This document shows, piece by piece, positions 12,913 through 27,185 of a stretch of 64,000 nucleotides of DNA. Numbering within the stretch: position 1 is the first letter of the stretch; every line of letters starts with the position of its first letter. Made by a program: the position numbers and the translations under genes. Origin of the DNA: Phaeoceros laevis (taxonomy: Eukaryota > Anthocerotophyta > Anthocerotopsida > Notothyladales). The notes below the pieces were generated by a model. That model worked only from the letters and a program-made list of their open reading frames with translations, was not told where the DNA came from and ran no database searches. Where the stretch lies: NCBI GenBank assembly GCA_049999765.1, contig JBNGIQ010009171.1, forward strand, positions 84,525-148,524, in the 5' to 3' direction.

Positions 12913-13306
12913 TGGAACGATGTCTGCCTGTGTAGACAGTACAATATATGGCTGGTTTCATCACGAGTTTGGAGATCCTTCATGATGTTATTCAGAAGGG
13001 GCGAAGAATAGAAAAAGGGATAACGTCTCCAGCATCTTGATTTGTGTTTAGCATAATTTTGAGGTGACGATGTGCCCTACGCTGATACCAGGCTGCAACT
13101 TCCGCGTACCATCCCCATTGATCAGGACCTTTTGACTGCTCTTGCGACTATCTCCCTGGACTTCTCATTATAATATCGTTTATGCTTCGTGTGTTGTGTT
13201 CGGTTCTTGAGCAAGAGATAGATGCGTTGGTTGCATCTCTTGCCCAATAAGCACCAGGCCCGTCCTTCCAAAACGGGCTCGGAGCTGGATCTAAAGAGGC
13301 TCTACG
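12913..13306. other. Intergenic region after SecA2
   Basis: About 390 bp holding the SecA2 3' end and the leader of the next ORF. No further coding signal is seen; an in-frame stop at 13292 fixes 13307 as the first ATG of the next frame. Confidence 0.4.
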
Positions 13307-13888
13307 ATGCGGTGGAGGGACTTTACTGAAAGTGTGGAGGGGATTGTCATACTGGGTTTGGTTATAAGTCTTGCAGCGAGCGCATTATATGACTTCCTGA
13401 ACCTACGGGATCACTCAATCCGGTTGCGAAGGTGCCTTGTCTCTTCCGCAATATACGCCTGTTGCAAGATCAAAAATCTATTCCTACCGGAAGCGGCCAA
13501 GTCACACTGCGACCTGGAAGGGGGAGACTACCAAAAGCTGAAAACCGACTCTGCCAAGGGTGATGATTCGGGAAAAGTTTCTTGGTTGTTGCGGACAACG
13601 TTATCGTTCTTCAGGAAGGCAAGTGATGAAATCAGCCAACAGCGAGGGATCAACAAGAACCCGGCCCCGGACCCTTCCGAGCTTGACCATGAGCCGTCTG
13701 AGAACGACCTGGAGGTTGTAGATGGTGATGATGCTTCCCCCACAGGAGAATTGACTGCGTACCAGCGTAACCGGCGGCGTATGACAGAGAGGCGGAAGAA
13801 GAAAAAGAAGAGCAAGTACCAGACCCGAGAGAGAGATTCATGGAAAGGAGCCTCCGAGAGCAGCTTCGAATTTGAGCGAGGCGTATAG
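13307..13888 (+). CDS. Hypothetical single-pass membrane protein with basic C-terminus
   Basis: A 193-residue open frame whose first in-frame ATG is at 13307. Residues about 11-30 form one hydrophobic segment (GIVILGLVISLAASALYDFL), followed by a Cys-containing stretch, an acidic middle (about 130-150) and a strongly basic tail with RRR and KKKKK runs, which could be a nuclear-localisation or nucleic-acid-binding segment. No family is recognised. It lies 394 bp downstream of SecA2 on the same strand and could be a real gene, a further exon of something larger, or a chance frame; the coherent composition and clean start favour a real gene. Confidence 0.45.
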   Translation: MRWRDFTESVEGIVILGLVISLAASALYDFLNLRDHSIRLRRCLVSSAIYACCKIKNLFLPEAAKSHCDLEGGDYQKLKTDSAKGDDSGKVSWLLRTTLSFFRKASDEISQQRGINKNPAPDPSELDHEPSENDLEVVDGDDASPTGELTAYQRNRRRMTERRKKKKKSKYQTRERDSWKGASESSFEFERGV

Positions 13889-14492
13889 CGTCTTAAAGGT
13901 GGTATCTTGGGGTGCACACAGACAGCGGCTGAGACAGCCATTTATGTAGCTTGCCCGAAGGATAATGCATTGAATCATGGCAGAGGCACCCTTGAGGCTC
14001 CTTTCTTTCTGAACTGGAGTCGAGTGACCAGTGACCGTGCATTTGTTGCTTGGCTTGCTCACAACACGAGGACGCATTTTGGTTATTCGTAATTTCCGTC
14101 TGAACCGGAGTAGAAAATTCGACCATACTACCACAGGATTCTAGATGCGTGTCCTGTGACGAGATCCAACGTCTTAGAAGAGAATGCGGAGAATTAGAAG
14201 AGGAATAGAAATGCACCGAAGAGGATTAGAAATGCACCCGTCAAAGGACCGAATATCAAGTATCCAATTAGTGATATATAACAGCGCAGCAAATTTCTGT
14301 TCCATTCAATATCCTTGCAAATTGTCTGTGCAAGTAGTCCACGGGTATCCAGCTGACTTGAGATCAGGACTTTGACAATGCCTCTGCAAGTAGGTTCACG
14401 ACCAGCCACTCGATCAGGAGTCTCTCAAGTTGGCTTCATGTTCTACAGTTCCTTGGCTTCCTCCTTGGGTTTTGGATTCTGAATAGACTTTC
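13889..14492. other. Intergenic, no gene seen
   Basis: About 600 bp between the one-TM protein and the 3' end of the minus-strand Mpv17-like gene. A purine-rich stretch with 'agaagag'/'gaagagga' repeats occurs at about 14175-14232. Otherwise nothing is recognisable. Confidence 0.4.
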
Positions 14493-16080
14493 TCACAGTG
14501 GCTTGGCGAATAAGGTACAGACTCCTGCCACCATTAGATAATCACACGTGAGTACACCAGGGCGACACACGCTATCATTCAAGGCCTTCGCCACAGTGAT
14601 ATTAAGCAGAAAAGTGCCATACCATAAGTACGCGGATCCATTGCCGACCAAGACACGGAATTGGAGAGGAACAAACATGTTATTGACAAAGGATACAATA
14701 GGCCAGAACTGCGGACGAACAAAAAACCTTTGGATCAACAGATCTAAAACATCGAAGGCAAATGCAAAGCAGCACTAGGGCAAGCACAATCAACTTAACT
14801 TCCTCCTGACTATGTGGTCACTCACCCTGTCACTCCATGCACAAACGTTTCCTAAAGACAAGAACAAGCTCTAAGGTAAAGGTAAGAGCCATACAACCCA
14901 AGATCTTGTTTGCACAGCTATGAACCCGTTTCTCACTTTGTTTTCAGTAGCACGTAGTGATTGACCTGCCACAAAAGGCAGGTCTAAGCCAACATGTAGC
15001 AGCCATTCAAGCAAGACCATCTCGAATTGCACAAAAGCTCACCTTCTAGGATGAGGCTAGAGAAAACCAAGTATAGAAAGTTGTTCCATGGGCCAGAGGT
15101 TAACTGGTCTAACGCCACCTGCACGTTTAGCTCTGAGGTCATAATTCCTAGTACCCGGGCTTTACTGTGCTAGAGCTCCTTTACAGCTAGGAGACAGCAG
15201 CATGAATCGGTTTCAGCTATTCTAACACCACAACGTTGAAAGCAGCAGCCAGATAATCTCTACATACCTTTCTTATGACAGTCCATAAGTCTCTCTTCCC
15301 TTTAAAAAGCTTGTCCATGAATCTGTGGTAGAAGTGCATATAAGGGCCTAGGTACAGAAGTCCCCAAAGCTGCACAGTCCGAAGGCGTGAGACTTGGCCA
15401 ACAGTGGCCACGCACCAGCTCGTCACAACAGAGACATGGCAATGCTACATGATGGAAAGAAGCACTTACAATCATGCCAATAAAACGTCTGAGATTTATA
15501 TTTGGTCTTCGCTGCAGCTTTTGAGCTGTCAATTCACTGGCTGCAGCTACAAGTGCTGTGGTTATGGCCTGCATACGTGACGGTACGAATTTCAGTCCGT
15601 GCGAGAATTCAATGCAAGGGCAGCCAAATCTCGTTCCATTTCTTAGATCCTGCGGATTTGAATCCACGTGCACAGCCGTACTGACGCTACCTCACATAAC
15701 ATGTAACTCCACACCTCCGTTCCACAACTGCTGCCACAGCAGAATTATGCATAGCGTATCACGTCGGAAACTCAGCAGCACCGTCCGCGAGGTGGATAAG
15801 ATTGGACGAAGCCTTCCTACAGCAGCCATGGTGCCAGCAGACAATAGGAGAAGCCGAAGAGCTTCACAGAAAAATTTCAAACCTGTTCCTCTCGGCATTT
15901 CTCAGGACGAGGTAAATTGCCGGCCTGAGCACTCACATCTGGCTTCGGATTCAGGCCATTTGAATCCCTCAAAGAGCATCATCACACTTCAGGAGACAAC
16001 CAGCTCACCTTCGCAGGCACGGGGTTGTGCTGCAGCTGCTGCAGGTATCGACTCCATCCGTACAGCAGATAGTCCGACAT
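14493..16080 (-). CDS. Mpv17/PMP22-family organelle membrane protein, six exons
   Basis: Small four-helix membrane proteins of this family sit in the inner mitochondrial, peroxisomal or plastid membrane; transport roles are debated. Exons on the minus strand: 16080-16009, 15568-15470, 15369-15268, 15118-15043, 14851-14800, 14727-14493; they total 211 codons plus stop with matching phases. The order of hallmarks is right: W-x-RYLQQLQHNPV, then AITTALVAAASELTAQK, then LWGLLYLGPYMHFYHRFMD, then LDQLTSGPW, and finally FWPIVSFVNNMFVPLQFRVL. An alternative in-frame start at 16182 would add 34 residues. The last about 30 residues after the family core (CRPGVL...KPL) are unusual. The gene is easy to miss because no single exon is long. 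It is head to head with HPAT at 16461. Confidence 0.88.
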
Positions 16081-16460
16081 CCCGCCTTCGCAGAGCTGAG
16101 TTTCAGAGCAGAATTTTGGGGAACTCGATTGGCTGCGAGGACAGGAATCTCGAAGTCTAGCCGTGCAAAGAGGGACTTTCACACCTTCGGAAGTTCAGGA
16201 CTCCCTTTTGATGAGTTGCGGTAGGAACTTTCTATGGTCAAAGAAGCTCGTTTCTTGTGGTTCTACTTTCGTTTGTTCCCTGTTCACACGCGGCGGAAGT
16301 AGCACCCTTAAGGGCATGAAAAACGAACGAAGAATAGACGAGAGGCTCGAAGTTCTGAACTTCTGAACAACAGAACACCGAGCTCGCTAAGGAAAGGAAA
16401 CTGACTCCGAAGCCCAGGGGTTCAGAGTCACCAGCAAGGATCCAGGCTGAAAGGTCGACC
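16081..16460. promoter_or_regulatory. Shared divergent promoter of Mpv17-like gene and HPAT
   Basis: Only 380 bp (or 278 bp if the upstream Mpv17 start is used) separate the two start codons, which face away from each other. Both 5' leaders and promoters must lie here. No TATA box is obvious, in keeping with a bidirectional housekeeping promoter; this is inference from spacing only. Confidence 0.45.
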
Positions 16461-18567
16461 ATGTCCCTCGCGTGGCATCCCTTTCACAATTTGGCAGTCT
16501 CTAGGGCAGCGTCACGGAACAGCAGTTTTGAGAGGTGCTGTTGCAGCGCCTCTAGTACATCAGCTTCCATGCAAGTGCCTCTTGTTGACCCGGCTGTGAA
16601 GATATCCAGCGGGGCATCCTTCATTCGCCCTCACCTGCTGGACCTTGCACCGTACACTCCTATCGAGCCTTTCGAGGTGGGAACAATTATGAGCAGATTT
16701 CGCACAATCCTCCATGTTGGTTGATTGGAATGACAAGGATTAAACTCAATCCTTACCCGCAGGTATTGTCTGCTCGTCTAGGCAGGGACCCCAAGGATAT
16801 TGTAAAGCTCGACGCCAACGAGAACCCTTATGGACCACCTCCTGAGGTACTGAGACCGTCTCCGCTTGTCTTCCTGCCAAATATGTGTTTGAACACCTCT
16901 CATCCCGGAAATGCAGGTTCTGGAAGCCCTTGGCAACATGGAGTTTCCCAACATCTACCCGGACCCTCAGTCCCGTAGATTACGAGAAGCATTAGCAAAG
17001 GACACTGGTGTTGCTGCAGAGCATATCCTGGTGGGATGCGGTGCTGATGAACTTATAGATCTTATCATGCGGTAAGGATTCCCTGTTGTTGCTGTTGATT
17101 CCCCGAACTCGTGCGCTCTCCAGTATTTGCTCCTTCAACTTGTATTGTGGCCTCCACAGTTGTACTTTAGATTTTGGGGACAAAATTTTGGACTGCCCTC
17201 CAACGTTCACTATGTATGCATTTGATGCTGCTGTGAATGGGGCTTCAGTGGTGAAAGGTGCAGCCTGGTACATATGAAATGCATGTCAATTCAACTTTCA
17301 CAGCACGAGTCGGTTTAGTGTCATTCTTGCTAGGATCAAGAGCCAGAAAAATGGACGGGGGTTGTTCCAAGTTCTTCTGTTGTGCTCCAACTTTCGACTC
17401 TAAAATGTGTGAGATTTGTTTCATGACAGTCCCCAGGCGAGCTGATTTCAGCTTGGATGTCCCAAGCATAGTTGAGGCACAGAAGAAACACAACCCAAAG
17501 ATTGTTTTCTTAACGTCCCCTAACAATCCAGATGGCAGGTACAGGCGTTTCCTGCCTGTTTGTCTTTATGTAAGCTCTTTGATGGTGTGAAGCTTTGTAA
17601 TACGCATGATAATCTTCGTTTTTGCATCTTGTACAGCTTAATTAAAGATGACGAGCTGTTGGCCATCTTGAAGTTGCCAGTGCTGGTGGTGCTTGATGAG
17701 GCATACATCGAGTTCTCCACAACAAATTCCAAGATCCAGTGGGTGAAAGAGTATGAAAACTTAATTGTTCTTCGCACTTTCAGTAAAAGAGCAGGTACGA
17801 GTAGGCTGGTTTCTGTTAAGCAGAAGATATCCACTTGTTCCTTTTCATCCACTGCCACAAGATGGTTCAGAATTTCTGCAATATTTCAGGGTCTGACTCA
17901 AGGCAGTAAGTGTGCAGGATTGGCAGGCTTGCGAGTCGGATATGGAGCATTCCCTCTCTCCATCATCGAGTACTTGTGGCGGGCAAAACAACCATATAAT
18001 GTTTCCGCAACAGCCGAACTTGCCGCTTGTGCTGCCTTGGGTAATGGAGATTACTTGCAGGTCAGTGGCTACACGAGCACACAACATGTATCTCACTATG
18101 CCTGTAATTTCCAAGCACCTGTCATTCTGGAAAGTATGCAGCATGGTAATTCATGCGTTGTGTTGTGTTTGCCAGTCTGTGAAGGATGCCCTAGTTAACG
18201 AGAGGACAAGACTTTTCCAAAAACTGAAAGACGTGCCATACCTGGTGCCATATGACAGTCACGCCAACTTTATCCTTTGTAGTGTCGTGAATGGCAAGAA
18301 TGCGAAGCAGTTGAAGGTAGATATATTTTCCATGAGATGAGACTGGGAAGCTGGGTGCATGTGCATTTTTGACATGTTCAAATCGGCCGACCTTTCTTTA
18401 AAATGCTTAACCTTTTCTTACTGTACTGCGAACAGGCGGATCTGATGAATGAAGGGATCATGGTGAGGCACTATGACAAAAAGGAGCTCAATGGATACAT
18501 CCGAATTTCTGTCGGCAAGCCTGAGCATACAGATGCGCTTTTAGCTGCTCTTGACAGAATTGCTTGA
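16461..18567 (+). CDS. HPA (HISN6): Histidinol-phosphate aminotransferase, plastid
   Basis: PLP enzyme that converts imidazole-acetol phosphate and glutamate to histidinol phosphate in plastid histidine synthesis. Exons: 16461-16676, 16763-16846, 16917-17071, 17160-17257, 17430-17538, 17637-17794, 17918-18060, 18176-18316, 18436-18567; total 411 codons plus stop. Residues 1-about 50 are Ser/Ala/Cys-rich and fit a transit peptide, followed by the conserved [19 protein letters not shown]. Further hallmarks: [12 protein letters not shown] substrate segment, [28 protein letters not shown] with the PLP Asp, and [13 protein letters not shown] holding the Schiff-base Lys (SFSK-type motif). The C-terminus [15 protein letters not shown] is typical. 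All introns are GT-AG. Confidence 0.96.
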
Positions 18568-19004
18568 GCCTATACGAGGCATTAGGTTCACCGTTCACCC
18601 ACAAAAGATTTTCGCAAGCCCCAACTACGGGCCAAGCTTCAATCTGGCAGCTGTACAAGTCCATGCAATTTTTTGTGCGGAGACCGTACCTGTTAAAGGT
18701 GTCGTTGGTTGACTTTTGAAGACAACGCTTGTTGCAGTCACGCGATATACCAGGTGTGGCAGTTGTCTACAGACTGAACGCTTTGGTAGGACTCTGGCCG
18801 AGACAGACCAAATGAATGAAAGGAACTCGCATATGAATCCCAGGATCCGTCATAGGCTGTTATGTACTTGTGTTTGCCTACTCGTTGGAGGCCGCATGTA
18901 ACGGATCGTGATTTGAACATGCTGTAGCGCCCGAGACGTTGGGACCATTACAGGGAGAGCGTGGAAAGGACCAAAATCCTGAAGTCTGGATAGTGTCTCG
19001 CAAG
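18568..19004. other. Intergenic between HPAT and ITPK
   Basis: About 440 bp with no coding signal; it contains the HPAT 3' end and the ITPK promoter and leader. No motif could be assigned. Confidence 0.4.
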
Positions 19005-21595
<2,591 letters not shown>

Positions 21596-23772
21596 CCGCG
21601 TCCACGGGTTAGGTAAAGTGTGGTAAGTTTGATTTTTGGTGCCGAAAGGGACTGTTTGCCAGTGCTAGACTAGACTAGATGGAGCAGCTGGGCCACCAAC
21701 AGCGTGATACTACTAGACCTGCCCAGGGCGTCCCGGATGAGAGGGGTCAACAGTGGCGGGTAGGGAGTTGGGTGTCTGTCTGTTGTCCGGATGGGCGAGG
21801 CGCCATGATTGGTCCGTGTCTCACACACGGGCAACCAAATCTATAAGCATCGCATCTCACACCCTACCATCCAGTTCTGGTATGTGTTGGTGTGAGGGTG
21901 AATGGGATGGGTACATATGGGTCCATTCATAGGACCAGGAGTCTCCAGCCTACACTACATAGTCTACCTTTCGCCTGCCTTTTGCAATAGACCAGGGAGT
22001 GTACCAGATGGGGGGCAGGTCAGCCAACCAGCAGCAAGGTAGGAGGCACGGCGGTAGACGCTGTCTGGCTTGGCGGCGCGGGGACGCGGTCCCACATTAC
22101 CCATTGCTGGGTGGCTGGTGAATGTAGAAAGACTTTTATTTAGAGGCGCATATCTAGATTGTTGTGTCTCATCTCGTCACTCGTGATACATGTATGTGGC
22201 CACGTTGTTTGTGCAGATACCCTCGCGCCTTGCTTGGTCCCGACGTCCCGACGCCAGCGCCAGCGCCACCGAATACTATATGAGCTGCATAAATGAGTCA
22301 TGGAAGGCGCCATGCCATGCCGTGCCTTTTCTGTGGCGACCAGTGCAATGAGGCCACGTTGCCTGGTGGGTTATTCGTCTGACCATTAGGTGAAGCTTGC
22401 GTGTTTGGCAAGGTATGCTATAGATACAGTATGTGGTTCTGCTGTCCGTTGCTGGTGTCATTGTAGACTCCTGGACTACTCATTTGTGGGCACGAGGAGA
22501 ACAAGTTTCAATTTAGACGCCGGTTGCTTCCCAATCGCCTTCATCACGGTCTGTTTCCTCGCTCCTCCTCACCTCTTTTCCACCTCGTAGCCAGGAATGC
22601 GGCATGGATTGCTCGTATGGTGCCTGCCCCATGTATCTCATGCCACGTAGTTTGTGCTTTTTTGGGGAATCGAAGCGCATAGAAGGAGCAAAAGGTGGTG
22701 TAGCCGCCAAGCTCACCCCAGCCCTGCCCTCGCTTTCATTACCGCTGGCATGTCATCGATGACCCACTCACCCACCCGACCAAAAATAGCCATGCCCCAC
22801 CTCTGACACTATGCCTATACCCAGCACATCCACATCCACTCATCCCCACCCATCGAACGTCCCATGGATGGCACGGTGCCATGCCATGCCATAGACCACT
22901 CATGGAAGCTGCCATGGACAGGACATGTACACATGCACCCCATGCCGCATGCCCATACACGACATGGCAGACAAATCAAACGGTCCATATGCAATGAAGC
23001 AATGATGACCGATGACCCAGTCAGTCGTCGTCATGCATGCACATGCTGGCCGGCCTCCGCCGTGGCGGCAGGACAAGTCCCTCGGTCTCGCCTCCTCACT
23101 GTACTTCGCCATTGTGTCAGATGCCACTTTCTGGCGACTCCATCGCATGCCCATCAGGTACCATACATGCATGCCGCATTATGCTAAATTCCGACTGTTA
23201 TTTAGCTCTACGATAATTAACGGTCCAGGAAAGCAACGAATCATAACGGCTGCGCAGATAGCGACTCGATTTGATCTTGCGTGTCCAGTTTTTTTCTGAG
23301 CAGGTGGCAGGTGAAATCTGCCACCACCCAGATCTTCTGCGATAAGCGCACGGAATGCGGATACGTCCAACGGAACGGGACAGATCCACATGTGGGTCCG
23401 ACGCTGCTACGCGCACCAAATGTACAGGAAGGGCAATTAATCAGTTGCTAACTCCACTAGACTCCCACTATTGGGAACGGGAACTAATCTCGTGGTCGTG
23501 GTGGTCGTTTGCCACATGGTGTGCCATGGACGGACGGGCAAGCCACGGCTCTAGTTCCATATTATCCTTTCCGTCGGCGTCGTGGTTGTGGGTACCGGTC
23601 GGCGGTGCGGTGTGGAGAGACGACCGGTCGGTCACCGCACATCATGTTTCTAGAACCCAGCCTACGGCTGCTGCAGGTGTGGGTCTGGCCAGGCCCGAGA
23701 TCGAGCGGGGCCCACCCGTGCGCCTTCTTCCTCCCCGCTTCCACCCGCCTTCCCTCCCTGTCTCTTGCTGCG
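21596..23772. other. Long intergenic region upstream of the AGC kinase
   Basis: About 2.2 kb without a supportable gene. It contains 'ccatgcc'-rich low-complexity sequence around 22840-22970 and many short overlapping frames on both strands without domains. Splice-like frames were searched by eye for recognisable protein segments and none was found. Confidence 0.45.
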
Positions 23773-24386
23773 CTATAAACATAGGCTCGGCATCCTCCCA
23801 GTTTAGAGAGTACTGCAGGCCTCAGAACTTGCACGAGAGGATCTGTCTGACTATCTGCTGTGGCTCGTCGGCGCGCCTGCCTGGACGCAGCCGGCGCGCC
23901 CCGCTCGAAGGCGCCGGAACCGCACGCACTGGACGCTCCTGTTGAGCCTTGTGCCGCACTTTTGCACCGCCTCCTTCGCTGCATGTCACACTTCAATTCC
24001 TGCGCCTCTTCGCTTTTTCCGTATATCAGTGCTAGTCCCGCTCTGCAGTTCATTGTCCTCCAACCGCAGTGGCAAGCACAGTGCATGCCGGAAGGGACAC
24101 AGACAGGGCAGGGTTGTTGAAGGAGCAGTAGGACGAGGGGCTAATTCCAATCCGGAGCACCGAGCTTCGTCGTCCCCGGCGCGGTCTGCTTGCTTCTTGG
24201 CTGGATTTGCGATTCATTGAGTGGCTGGCTGAGGTAGGAGGAGGTAGCGGGACCCCTGCTCTTTGGCGGCATCTGTTGCAGTAGAGGAGGAGGTAGCCAA
24301 GCTAGCTAGGTATTGGAGGAGGCACCTCTTCGGCGGCCATTGCCTTCAAGGCTGCCCTGCGCTTTCTTTTGAGAAGGAAGGCAGGA
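23773..24386 (+). promoter_or_regulatory. Candidate core promoter and long 5' leader of AGC kinase
   Basis: A TATA-like CTATAAAC lies at 23773-23780 in a GC-rich setting, about 600 bp before the kinase ATG. If used, transcription would start near 23805 and give a leader of roughly 580 bp. An intron in the leader is possible. Position-based inference only. Confidence 0.25.
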
Positions 24387-26067
24387 ATGCCTCCTCATGA
24401 TGGCTCGGTTGCCGCCGGAGGATACTTGCCTTTCGACCGTGTGCTGACCGCGGAGGAGCAGCAGAAGGAGCAGCAGCAGAAACATCAGCAAGAGAAGGAG
24501 GAGACGGAGGAGGAGCAACCGCAGGAAGAAGCAGAGGCTGGTGTGGAGGAGCCTTGCACCGTGGACGACTTCGCTCCGGTGCGCGCTGTCGGGAATGGCG
24601 ACATGGGAACCGTGTTTCTGGTGGCGCACAAGAAGACGAGAACTGCGTACGCTATGAAGGTGATGAAGAAGGAGGTGCTGAAGAAGAGGGACACCTTCTT
24701 CAGAGCGGACTTGGAGCGAGACATTCTGGCGTCCTTGAACCATCCCTTTTTGCCCTCGCTGTATGCGCATTTTGAGACGCAGAAGCACAGGTTTCTTGTC
24801 ATGAATTACTGCGCGGGCGGGGACCTGAATGTGTTGAGGCAAGTGCAGGCGGAGAAACGCTTTTCTGAGGCCGCAGCTCGGTGAGCTTTCTTGTGTTCTG
24901 TCTATCATTCAATCTGCTATTGTTGGAAGTGTTTTGTTGTTGTCCGCGTACAGACAGATGTAGTCCTGGTCAGGAATGTGTTATTGGATATGGCTGCCGC
25001 CTGTACTGTGGCTGAGATCTCTCTCTGTTGCGCTGCTGTTAAGCAGGTTTTACGCCTCGGAAGTTGTGCTTGCCCTGGGGCATCTGCATGAGAGGGGCAT
25101 CATCTACAGGGATCTGAAGCCGGAAAACATCCTGGTGAAGGAGGACGGCCATATCATGCTAGCGGATTTTGACCTATCGGCTAGGATGACCGGGAACAAG
25201 TACGTGACCAGAGCCGTGGTTGTGGACAGGAAGCGCCCTGACCCGCACAAGCGGCCCGGGGGCCGCGGGCTATCCAAGATGTTCACCTGTGCAGCTCCCG
25301 TGGAGAGGTTGAAGAGCAACGGCATTGCGCGGGTGACTCCGATGGAAATTCTTTCCGAAAGGGAGTCTGGGCAGGGCCGTAAGCATTCCTTTGTCGGCAC
25401 CGAGGAGTACGTGGCTCCGGAGATGGTGTGGGGTACCGGCCATGGCAAGGCGGTGGATTGGTGGGCCCTGGGCATCCTCTTGTACGAGATGGTTCTCGGC
25501 AGGACTCCATTCAAGGGCGATACCAGGAAGAGTACGTTCGTGAACATCATGTGCAGGGATGTTGTGTTCCCGGGGCCCTGGTCCCCGCTCAAGGATCTGG
25601 TAGAGAAGCTTTTGATCAAGGATCCCACCCAGCGGTTAGGCTCCGCTTCCGGAGCGGCAGAAGTGATGAACCATTGTTTCTTCGAAGGTGTGCAGTGGGA
25701 TGCCATCCAGTATGTGTCCAGGCCTCCGCATGTGCCTGCCCCATTCTCTCTGGAGGATGAGGAGGCTGAAAGGGAACGAAAGTTGGCGGCGGCTGCGGTG
25801 GACGGCGGCGATGACCATGATTCTCGGAGAAGTAGCAGCAGAGGACGAGCTGAGAGTCTTCAACAAGTCCAGGAGGACATGTGCTGTGCCACGCGCGGGT
25901 CGATAGGCGGGTTGCCCAGGGAAGGCGATGAGTCGTGGACAACCTCGGCACTGAATGCCAGCGAGGACGGGCAATTCTTTGAGCTTCCTGCCAGTGCTTT
26001 GAGACCTCACACCAAGGATGATGACCGAATAGGAGCTGTGGACACAACTTTCGACGATACATTTTGA
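24387..26067 (+). CDS. AGCVIII Ser/Thr protein kinase (UCN/OXI1-like)
   Basis: Exons 24387-24880 and 25047-26067 encode 504 residues. Residues about 20-57 are a Gln/Glu-rich low-complexity head. The kinase domain follows: divergent glycine loop GNGDMGTVF, catalytic Lys in YAMKVM (about residue 91), [16 protein letters not shown] catalytic loop, and DFD in place of DFG, the mark of plant AGCVIII kinases. A T-loop insertion of about 60 residues with basic runs separates DFD from [30 protein letters not shown] and the F-x-GVQWD tail complete the domain. The 'GGDLNVLR' form and single intron before FYASEV place it nearest UNICORN/OXI1-type members; the group controls growth and stress signalling. 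No PIF (FxxF) ending is seen; the protein ends DDTF after a Ser/Arg-rich tail. Confidence 0.92.
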
Positions 26068-26889
26068 CCACTCCACACTCATTTGATGTGCATTGCAGCT
26101 CTTGTCGGTAGAAACAGAAGGGTCTATCCGACATGTGCTGGTGGTTGCTCCAAGGCCAACATCTGAGCAGCCGCAGCAAACTGCCCTTATTGCCCAGGAA
26201 TGCAGGGGGCCTCCAGCAATCAGTCGCTTGGCTGAAAGCAAAATAATTTTGAACCAGTAAATGACTTTGGAGACTCCCAGCTATGGGCTACTTCAGTGGG
26301 ACTATGTCTTTTAGTTGGCGAGCTGAGTGGCCATGTAAGTCTAGCTATGTCATGAAGATGACTCACTAATTGTGAAACCTCTCTTGTGATTGGCATGAGA
26401 ATACAAAGATCAGCAGCTTGGTCAATTGGAGCATTTTCTGGACATTCTCTGTGATGAGCAATTTGCGTCTGTTGCTTGACAATGACAAAGTCATCGATTT
26501 GGCGACCGTGTCGTGACAGACCCTGGGTCATTGGTTTGCTTTAAGACTATATTACCATGATCTTTGCATGCTTGTACCACAATTAGGTCTCCGAAATAGT
26601 AGTCATGATGTTTCTACCTAGGTGCCCAGCAACTCAAAGGTGGTGGTTGTTGACTGCTGCGTCTCGTGAGTATCACCGTCACATTCAGTTGCTGTCGGAT
26701 GATGACTTTTGGAAACGAATATGGAGCACTTTAAAGTGCCTAGAAATTACAGATGGCGCAACTTTCGATTCCATTTCGTTCCTTGCGTTTGTTCTTTGTC
26801 TTCATTTTGGCGTACGTGAAAGAAAAGAAATACTCAATTGCAAAAGACACGGTGTAGAAACTAAAAGGGTGTGAGATGATGTACTGATA
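26068..26889. other. Intergenic after AGC kinase
   Basis: About 820 bp with the kinase 3' end and AT-richer sequence. A frame at about 26605-26874 has no recognisable domain. Nothing else is seen. Confidence 0.4.
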
Positions 26890-27185
26890 TTGTGCCTTCT
26901 TGCTCTTGGTGGCCCGTGTGAGATGCTCAACTAGTATTATGCCTTCTTGCTCTTTGTGGCCCGTCCAAGCACTCACATGTACTGAAGTACCTATGCCCAA
27001 ATGTCCTCAAATTGCTTTGGAGGGGTTAACTCTAGAGAAAATGGAAAAAGAGCTACCTTGTAGCGAGGGATGTTCCTAGTCACCTTTGTGCATATTAGGA
27101 GACTTTGCGTCGCTGTAGTCCTGCCATTCCTCTCACATGACTTAATGGATCTTCTTCATCCATCCCAGCCATGTGCGCCTTTTCT
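26890..27185 (-). pseudogene. Decayed fragment of the NBAS/MIP2 gene, same orientation
   Basis: Bases about 26940-27070 match the coding region at about 27991-28120 of the neighbouring NBAS gene (shared blocks 'gtggcccgtcc', 'catgtactgaagtacc', 'gtcctcaaa-tgcttt'), and 27085-27180 match 28635-28715 ('gctgtagtcctgcca', 'tcttcttcatcc', 'cccagccat'). About 500 bp of parent sequence between the two blocks is missing. A 25-bp unit (tgccttcttgctctt...) is repeated at 26893 and 26940. The frame is broken. It sits about 600 bp beyond the parent's own 3' end. Confidence 0.8.

Noticed and set aside
15558-16160. Plus-strand open frame of 200 codons
   Set aside because: It is antisense to Mpv17-family exons and introns whose splice phases and motifs fit; no domain in the plus reading.
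23562-24086. Minus-strand frame of 174 codons in the kinase upstream region
   Set aside because: Arg/Ala/Gly-rich product of GC-rich DNA with no domain; likely chance.
25104-26241. Long minus-strand frames antisense to the AGC kinase
   Set aside because: Shadows of the GC-rich kinase coding sequence.
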